From: an uncultured bacterium
GTDB taxonomy: Bacteria > Actinomycetota > Coriobacteriia > Coriobacteriales > Coriobacteriaceae
DNA: 13,556 bases
Assembly: GCA_905215205.1 (NCBI GenBank)
Contig: CAJMPK010000026.1
Location: forward strand, 1-13,556
Direction of reading: 5' to 3'
Below, piece after piece: positions 8,848 through 13,556 of the stretch (position 1 is its first letter; each line of letters starts with the position of its first letter). Made by a program: the position numbers and the translations under genes. Under the pieces are notes generated by a model. The model made no database searches and was not told where the DNA came from. It worked only from the letters and a program-made list of their open reading frames with translations.

Positions 8848-8883
8848 AGCCGCCGTAAGGGCATTTATGCCCACGCGGCGGCT
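8848..8883 (-). terminator. Rho-independent-like terminator of the 8907-10517 gene
   Basis: On the minus strand this begins 23 bases after the stop codon of the beta-helix surface gene. It has outer arms AGCCGCCG and CGGCGGCT with an inner GGGC-ATAAAT-GCCC stem, followed by CTTTGTATTT, a moderate T-rich tail. Position and structure fit an intrinsic terminator that separates this gene from the next surface gene; the T-run is imperfect. Confidence 0.7.
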
Positions 8884-8906
8884 GAAAATGGCTATGAAAG
8901 CTTGCG

Positions 8907-10517
8907 CTAGCGGTTGCGGCGCTTGGACGCGACGAAGCCGGCGCCGATAACCGACGCGCCGGCGATTCCGAAGGCCGCCGCCGTCGCGGCGTTGTCGCCT
9001 GTGGCGGCCAGGGCGCCGGAACCGTTTTTGGCGGCAGCAGTCTTGGCCGTAACGGTCTTGGTGACCGTCGTGGTGGACTTTGCATCCTTGTCTACGGGCT
9101 TGAGGTCAGGCTTCTGCTCGGGATTGGGCATGGGATCGGAATCGGGCTCCGGTGTCGGCTCCGGCTCCTGCCCGTCTCCAAAATCAATCACTACATCATG
9201 GGCGACCTCGGCAGAACCGACGATATCCGTAATAGCAGACGAACCGGCAACACCGACGACCTGCCCGTTCTGGGAGCTCGGCCACTTCCCCGTATCAACA
9301 ACCTTTTTCACATCGCGCACGGCACCATCCGTCGGAGTCGTAATCATCGCGCGCCCGTGCAAATTGTTCACGCTCAAATCAATCCTCGCGGCACGGAACA
9401 GCGTCGCAGTCGCGTCGTTGCAGTTGATCGCATAGATTCCCGCAGTCGCGCCCGAAGCCTCAATCTTCGATTTGCGAATCTTGATACGAGGCGTTTCCGA
9501 CCCGGTGTTTGCCTCTGCCATGATTCCAAAACTTTGATTGCGGACGGCATCGATGCCGTTTGCAGAAGACAGGCTTCGAGACGTAAGATTCGACTCCTCG
9601 ACAAGCATCCACACCGCACCGCTTTGCGAACGCGCGCTGATGCCCGCCGAGAGCGAAGCCGCACTGCCGGCGGAAAGCGCGACATCGGCTCCGTTGACGA
9701 TTTTCATGAGGGTATTCTTTTTGATACCGACCGTATTGATGCACACGGAAACCTGCCAGGCATCGGCTGTCTTGATCGACAGGTTGGCGGCATCGATCGT
9801 GACGTCGCCCCCGTGCACGGAGACATAATCCGGTTCTTCCTGCTCGCTTTCCTGAGCAGCATGTCTACTGGGAAGGTTATCGGCAAAGATACCGTAGGTG
9901 CCCACCGTTGGACGCCAAGATCCTTCCGCCGATTTTGCCTCGATTTTGACATCGGCGCCCTTATCGATCGTCACGCTGCCGGCCGTCGCGCGAATGCCCG
10001 TCGCACTGTTCACTGCGCCCGAAGCCGTCACGTTGACATTGGCGCCGCTGATGGTCACATCGCCACCCGCATTGCCGTCGCCTTCCGCCGCAATCACATC
10101 GGTCTGAGCCGTCGCATTAAGGGTGCCATCGCCGGTAATGGCAAGGTTGCCGTTCTTGACAGCAATGGCGCTCTGCCCGGCGTCGGCCGTGACGGTGTTG
10201 GTACCCGTCACGCCGATGGTGAGGTTACCCTTGGCGCCGATGGAGCCGCCGTCGTAGCCGTTGAGCTTCATGTCGTCAGCGCCATCCCAGGACCAGGTTC
10301 CTGCCTCGTCGCCGGCAGCGGTGCCCGCGTCGTACTGCGTGCCGCCCACGTTGACCCAGTCGGCGGCGAGCGCCACGCTCGGCAGCAACAGCTGGCCGGC
10401 CATGAGCGCGCAAGCCCCCGCGCAAGCAAGTTTTGCGCCCACGCGGCGCCACGTTCCATGAGAGAGCGCGCACGAGCAGCCGTGGTCGATTGGGTTGTCA
10501 TGGATTTGCTTTCGCAT
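8907..10517 (-). CDS. Wall-anchored beta-helix-like surface protein
   Basis: The protein has 536 residues. The ATG at 10517 is chosen for AAGGAGG 5 bases upstream; the frame is open for 34 further codons without a comparable site. Residues 1-51 form an extended signal peptide (HGTWR at 20-24, GQLLLPS at 41-47, ending ALA). The mature core has repeated short strands: GNLTIG (97), GNLAIT (123), GDVTIS (152), GSVTID (180) and GDVTID (237), spaced about 26-29 residues or a double step, as expected for stacked coils of a parallel beta-helix. Weaker repeats continue to about residue 420. A Pro/Glu/Asp-rich linker (EPEPTPEP) leads to LAATGD at 503-508, a hydrophobic helix and KRRNR, a sortase-type anchor. 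It may bind carbohydrate or act as an adhesin; this is inferred from fold type only. A terminator follows the gene. Confidence 0.88.
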   Translation of the reverse strand: MRKQIHDNPIDHGCSCALSHGTWRRVGAKLACAGACALMAGQLLLPSVALAADWVNVGGTQYDAGTAAGDEAGTWSWDGADDMKLNGYDGGSIGAKGNLTIGVTGTNTVTADAGQSAIAVKNGNLAITGDGTLNATAQTDVIAAEGDGNAGGDVTISGANVNVTASGAVNSATGIRATAGSVTIDKGADVKIEAKSAEGSWRPTVGTYGIFADNLPSRHAAQESEQEEPDYVSVHGGDVTIDAANLSIKTADAWQVSVCINTVGIKKNTLMKIVNGADVALSAGSAASLSAGISARSQSGAVWMLVEESNLTSRSLSSANGIDAVRNQSFGIMAEANTGSETPRIKIRKSKIEASGATAGIYAINCNDATATLFRAARIDLSVNNLHGRAMITTPTDGAVRDVKKVVDTGKWPSSQNGQVVGVAGSSAITDIVGSAEVAHDVVIDFGDGQEPEPTPEPDSDPMPNPEQKPDLKPVDKDAKSTTTVTKTVTAKTAAAKNGSGALAATGDNAATAAAFGIAGASVIGAGFVASKRRNR

Positions 10518-10688
10518 ATGAGCCTCCTTGTCGTAAGGGGTGCTTCTATAACACCATGTTACGGGAAGATATCCGGATCCCGGGGCACAAATTCTCATGT
10601 GGCGCACCTGCCAGCGCAAAAGGCAACGAGCACGCTATTGCCAAGCGCGCCCCGCCCCCCGAAAGGCCCACCCCCTACCGTCATGGTC

Positions 10689-10694
10689 TACAAT
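10689..10694 (+). promoter_or_regulatory. Possible -10 box for the LuxR-type gene
   Basis: TACAAT lies 37 bases upstream of the TTG start and 25 bases upstream of the AAAGGA ribosome site. No convincing -35 hexamer is found at the usual distance, so this is a weak call. The whole 10518-10731 region separates two divergent genes and must carry promoters for both. Otherwise I see only a short ATCCGGAT palindrome near 10571. Confidence 0.3.
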
Positions 10695-10731
10695 CGAGGA
10701 CACGATTATTCGTCCACCCAAAGGACCGTTC

Positions 10732-12135
10732 TTGAACCTGAGTAAGCCTAAAATCAACGCGCTTCTGGCACTCGCGCTCTTCACCTTCGCCTTCCTTGCC
10801 GCCGAGTTTCGCTTCGACGTCAACGTCGGGCTGCTCGCCGGTGCCGAACGCGTTGTGATCGCACAGGGCTTTATTCTGGGCGCCAGCGTACTCGGCTTTA
10901 TCGGATATGCGCCGCTGCTCGGGCTCGCACAGCGCAAAGGCCACTCATTGGCAGCCGCCAACGCCGCTGTTCCCATCGCCGTCCTGGGATTGACCCAGAT
11001 CCAGTCCCCCACGGGCCCGCTTGCCCTCGAGATTCTGGGGTGCGTGGCGTTCTTTGGACTCGGCCTGTTGGGCGCCGCCACTCACCACGCCTTTTCGTTG
11101 ATATTCCAGGATGACCCCAAACTCGCCACTGGCGCAGGAGCAGCCTATGCCGCGGGCATCCTGATGCAGTTCGCCGTCAACCTGCTCAATTGCGCCGGCA
11201 TCGTCGAGCTCATCGTCCTTGGCGCAGCGACTATCGCCGTATCCGCCCTCAGCTTCGTTCCCCAAAAGGCTGCCGAGAGCTCCAGCCCCGCCATCAATCC
11301 CTTTGTTGAGCCCTCTCATGCCCTCGCCAAGCAGGCATGCTGGAGCATCGCACTCGTCATGATTCTTGCCTGCTTGTTCTCGACCCTCGACAACGTGGTC
11401 ACACTCTCCAACGCCCACGGCACCATTGCCGTGCAAACCTGGCCGCGCCTCTTTTTGGCGGCAAGCGGCCTTGTCGCCGGTCTTATCTTTGACCTTGCCG
11501 AGCGCCGCTACATGGGACTTGTCATGCTCGGCATCGCCGTGCTCTCGACCATTTCCATCCTAGCCGTGGAGGCCGGCGCCGATCCCAACCTGGGCCTTGT
11601 CGTCTTTTACCTGAGCTCGGGCTTTTTCGTCACGTTCTTCACCGCTACGTTTACGCAGCTGGCACCGCGCATGCACGCGCCCGCCCTCTGGGCCGGCATG
11701 GGCCGCGCCGCCAACAACGTGTGCGCGTTCACTACGTCGGGCATCTCGCTGGCACTTGTGACCTCGGGCAATGTCGCCCTCATCATGATCGGCGCGCTCA
11801 CGCTGCTTGTGGCGGCGAGTGTGGCGTTTGTAGCCGCGGGCCTGTTCCGCCTGCCCCAAACCGAGCAGGAGCGCGAACACCAGCAACGAGCCGAGAAAGC
11901 GCTCGCTGCGCCGAGCATCGAAGAGCAGCGCCAGGCCTTCATCGCCAACCACGCCCTCACCCCGCGCGAAGTCGACGTGCTCATAGCCGTGACACAGGAC
12001 GAACGCCCGCTCAAGCAAATCGCCGAGGAACTCGGTATCTCGATGCGCATGGTACAGCGCCACCTGAGCTCTATCTACCAAAAGACCGACACGCAGACGC
12101 GCGCCGGTCTCGCCAAAGCCTTCCCCTCGGCCTAA
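10732..12135 (+). CDS. Membrane-embedded LuxR-type transcriptional regulator
   Basis: The protein has 467 residues from TTG at 10732, chosen because AAAGGA (10720-10725) sits 6 bases upstream and the first transmembrane helix begins soon after. An in-frame ATG at 10597 would add 45 basic, proline-containing residues and precede the likely promoter. Residues about 8-385 contain roughly 11-12 hydrophobic helices, resembling a major-facilitator-type bundle. A charged linker (EQEREHQQRAEKAL) leads to a C-terminal LuxR/GerE helix-turn-helix at 409-467 (LTPREVDVLIAV, then IAEELGISMRMVQRHLSSIYQK). Such fusions are common in Coriobacteriia, where they are thought to sense small molecules at the membrane and act on nearby genes. 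Here the natural candidate target is the divergent surface-gene cluster. Ligand and targets are not shown by the sequence. Confidence 0.9.
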   Translation: MNLSKPKINALLALALFTFAFLAAEFRFDVNVGLLAGAERVVIAQGFILGASVLGFIGYAPLLGLAQRKGHSLAAANAAVPIAVLGLTQIQSPTGPLALEILGCVAFFGLGLLGAATHHAFSLIFQDDPKLATGAGAAYAAGILMQFAVNLLNCAGIVELIVLGAATIAVSALSFVPQKAAESSSPAINPFVEPSHALAKQACWSIALVMILACLFSTLDNVVTLSNAHGTIAVQTWPRLFLAASGLVAGLIFDLAERRYMGLVMLGIAVLSTISILAVEAGADPNLGLVVFYLSSGFFVTFFTATFTQLAPRMHAPALWAGMGRAANNVCAFTTSGISLALVTSGNVALIMIGALTLLVAASVAFVAAGLFRLPQTEQEREHQQRAEKALAAPSIEEQRQAFIANHALTPREVDVLIAVTQDERPLKQIAEELGISMRMVQRHLSSIYQKTDTQTRAGLAKAFPSA

Positions 12136-12140
12136 AACAA

Positions 12141-12178
12141 AAACCACCACAAAGGCGCTGTCCCCTTTGCGGTGGTTT
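12141..12178. repeat. Hairpin repeat family A, copy 3
   Basis: AAACCACCACAAAGG (12141-12155) and CCTTTGCGGTGGTTT (12164-12178) pair with a single mismatch around an 8-base loop, CGCTGTCC, which is one base shorter than in copy 2. It starts 5 bases after the stop codon of the LuxR-type gene, so it may serve as that gene's transcript end, although only TTT follows the stem. Confidence 0.7.
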
Positions 12179-12191
12179 GAGCGGAGCAGAA

Positions 12192-12265
12192 GGCCACTCT
12201 GCCAGTTTGTCTCAGTCTGTAACAGATAGGCCCCTAAAAGCAGGCTTATTGTTACAGATCGAGAC
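12192..12265. repeat. Palindromic repeat family B, copy 3
   Basis: The stem arms are GTCTCAGTCTGTAACA (12209-12224) and TGTTACAGATCGAGAC (12250-12265), differing from perfect pairing at two positions, around a 25-base loop. It is preceded by GGCC and GCCAGTTTGTCTC, as in copy 1. With hairpin A copy 3 it fills most of the gap between the two convergent genes. Confidence 0.65.
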
Positions 12266-12305
12266 AGTAAAGGGACACGAAGCGATCCTTCGCAGCAACG
12301 ACCCT

Positions 12306-13421
12306 CTAGTAAAGCGATGCGACATATCGGCCGAAGCCTGGCAATGCAAACTCAAAACGTCCTTGTAGAGGCTCTTCAATTACCCCAGCCTCTACCAGAC
12401 GCTTTTTATACGTTGAAATCGAACCGGAACTCTTCTTAAGCCTCGCTGCCAGCTCTTGCCTGGTCGTCGTCCCAACCGGATTCATTGCACGAAGAAATTC
12501 AAGGTCCCCTCGTGAAAGTTCCGCCGCTGTTGAAGCGAAAACTCGCGATTCCAGCTCCTCTTGCGCAAGTTTCGCGCCTCGTTCGACATCCTCAATAGAA
12601 ACCTCGGAGGCTTGGCGCGAAGCATTCCATGCCCGATACCCCACCAACTGGAACATAAATGGAAAACCATCGATCGCCTTGGCAGCGAGGTCGATCGCCT
12701 CATCAGAAATCGTCTTGCCGCCGTCCTCAATCGTTAGTCGAAACGCTTCTTTTACCTCAGTCGGTGAAATTGATCCCAGCGAATGTTGAGCCGCGCGACG
12801 AAGAAACGATGTCGATTTCCCCGTCAGCAGCGCCAGCACGCGAAACGGCAGCCCCGCCATAAGCAAAGCTACCTTTTTATTCTCGCTTACAAAGTGCTGG
12901 TAGGTAGTAACAAGCTCCGTCATTTGCGCAAACGATGCATCCACTTCGTCAACGGCGATAAGCACCCCGGTGTCAGTCGCTTCAAGCTGAGCAAACAAAG
13001 CGTTCATCTTAGTACGCCAGTTAGCGCCCTCAAATTCAACATCGATGTTTTCCCAGCTCATGCTTCCTACAGGGGCAATGCCGACACTGTTCACACGCCT
13101 AGAAGCGGGCTTTTCGATCAGATGGGCGGCTGATTCGTTGAGGCGCTGCAAAATGTCTTCGAGCATCCCCTCCGAGGCCGTCACATTCGCTGTAATCCAG
13201 CCCTCTTGCTGGGCGCGGTACGACAGATATGCCAAAAGCGCCGTTTTACCTGTACCACGCGCACCGTAGAAAACCGAGCAAAGATTGGGATCGGAGTCGT
13301 CATTTTCAAACGCCAGCACCATATCATCGATGATTTGCTCACGGCCGGCCATATACGCCGGTACACGTCCGAACATCGGCGTGAATGGATTTGCCTGCCT
13401 GTACGCCGTCGGTGCCGCCAT
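12306..13421 (-). CDS. AAA-type ATPase with C-terminal winged helix
   Basis: The protein has 371 residues. The ATG at 13421 is chosen for AGGGAGG 4-5 bases upstream; the frame is open for 42 more codons but these run through AT-rich repeats giving a Lys/Ile-rich peptide. Walker A is GARGTGKT at 53-60 and Walker B is VLIAVDEVD at 153-161. KVALLMAGLP near 183-192 occupies the sensor-1 strand position. Residues about 303-371 look like a winged helix (TTTRQELAARLKKSSGSIS, then RLVEAGVIEE). This architecture matches the broad Orc1/Cdc6-like or archaeal-type ATPase group common in gut Gram-positives, whose biological role is mostly unknown. It could be a DNA-binding switch protein or a component of a mobile or defence module. 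Its GC is visibly lower than its neighbours' (29 of 60 bases by eye at 12901-12960), suggesting transfer. It is convergent with the LuxR-type gene. Confidence 0.85.
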   Translation of the reverse strand: MAAPTAYRQANPFTPMFGRVPAYMAGREQIIDDMVLAFENDDSDPNLCSVFYGARGTGKTALLAYLSYRAQQEGWITANVTASEGMLEDILQRLNESAAHLIEKPASRRVNSVGIAPVGSMSWENIDVEFEGANWRTKMNALFAQLEATDTGVLIAVDEVDASFAQMTELVTTYQHFVSENKKVALLMAGLPFRVLALLTGKSTSFLRRAAQHSLGSISPTEVKEAFRLTIEDGGKTISDEAIDLAAKAIDGFPFMFQLVGYRAWNASRQASEVSIEDVERGAKLAQEELESRVFASTAAELSRGDLEFLRAMNPVGTTTRQELAARLKKSSGSISTYKKRLVEAGVIEEPLQGRFEFALPGFGRYVASLY

Positions 13422-13466
13422 AAAGCCTCCCTTGAACTCATACAACTTAATTATGCCCCTACAATC

Positions 13467-13502
13467 TTTAAGTATTTTAAGTATTTTTGAGTTTTTTGAG
13501 CC
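13467..13502. promoter_or_regulatory. Four tandem 9-base repeats upstream of the ATPase gene
   Basis: On the plus strand four units follow in phase: TTTAAGTAT, TTTAAGTAT, TTTTGAGTT and TTTTGAGCC. The first two are identical and the others degenerate. The array lies 46-81 bases upstream of the ATPase start, in an AT-rich stretch unlike the rest of the window. This is where its promoter should be, so the array may be an operator, possibly for the ATPase's own winged helix. That function is inferred. Confidence 0.5.
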
Positions 13503-13556
13503 CTTGATTATCGACTTTATCCGAACACCTCCCACATTCATCCGCACATGTACGGA

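Noticed and set aside
9198..10745. A 515-codon open frame on the plus strand
   Set aside because: It lies antisense to the beta-helix surface gene, which has a signal peptide, repeats, a sorting signal and a good ribosome site. The antisense product has none of these.
12278..12292. CGAAG/CTTCG hairpin as terminator of the ATPase gene
   Set aside because: The stem is only 5 pairs and has no T-run on the minus strand; the nearby B and A hairpins are stronger candidates for a transcript end.

Overview
The window reads as a high-GC, gene-dense chromosomal segment from a Gram-positive gut actinobacterium. Coriobacteriia, and most likely a Collinsella-like organism, is the best guess. Support comes from GC-rich codons, strong AGGAGG-type ribosome binding sites, cell-wall proteins ending in an LAxTGD variant of the sortase motif plus a hydrophobic stretch and basic tail, and a LuxR-type regulator fused to a polytopic membrane domain. 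The genus is inferred, not proven.

Layout. (1) Positions 1-6403, minus strand: one giant, uninterrupted but 3'-truncated gene for a secreted BspA-like leucine-rich-repeat surface protein, 2134 residues visible. (2) 6404-6739: a gene-free gap packed with four palindromic elements. (3) 6740-8701, minus: a 653-residue wall-anchored surface protein with two related C-terminal modules. (4) 8702-8906: a gap with one hairpin repeat, one palindrome and a terminator. (5) 8907-10517, minus: a 536-residue wall-anchored protein with a beta-helix-like repeat core. (6) 10518-10731: a divergent intergenic region. (7) 10732-12135, plus: a membrane-embedded LuxR-type regulator starting at TTG. (8) 12136-12305: a convergent gap with two more palindromic repeats. 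(9) 12306-13421, minus: an AAA-type ATPase with a C-terminal winged helix, of visibly lower GC, preceded by an AT-rich array of four tandem 9-base repeats.

The three minus-strand surface genes form an exported adhesin-type locus, and the membrane LuxR-type protein transcribed away from it is a plausible but unproven regulator. The two complete surface proteins share an almost superimposable 51-residue signal peptide, with HGTWR at the same residue numbers, a related Shine-Dalgarno leader, a proline-rich wall-spanning linker and the LAxTGD anchor. They look like module swaps on one export-and-anchor chassis.

The most unusual feature is the non-coding DNA. There are three families of palindromic repeats: A (three copies of an ACCACCACAAAGG hairpin), B (three copies of a TCTGTAACA/TGTTACAGA hairpin) and C (two copies of a TAGGTTC/GAACCTA palindrome with a conserved flank, one upstream of each of two surface genes). 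A and B occur side by side, joined by the same short block, at two places. C is the best candidate for a regulatory site or structured leader. No tRNA, rRNA, CRISPR array or insertion sequence is visible.
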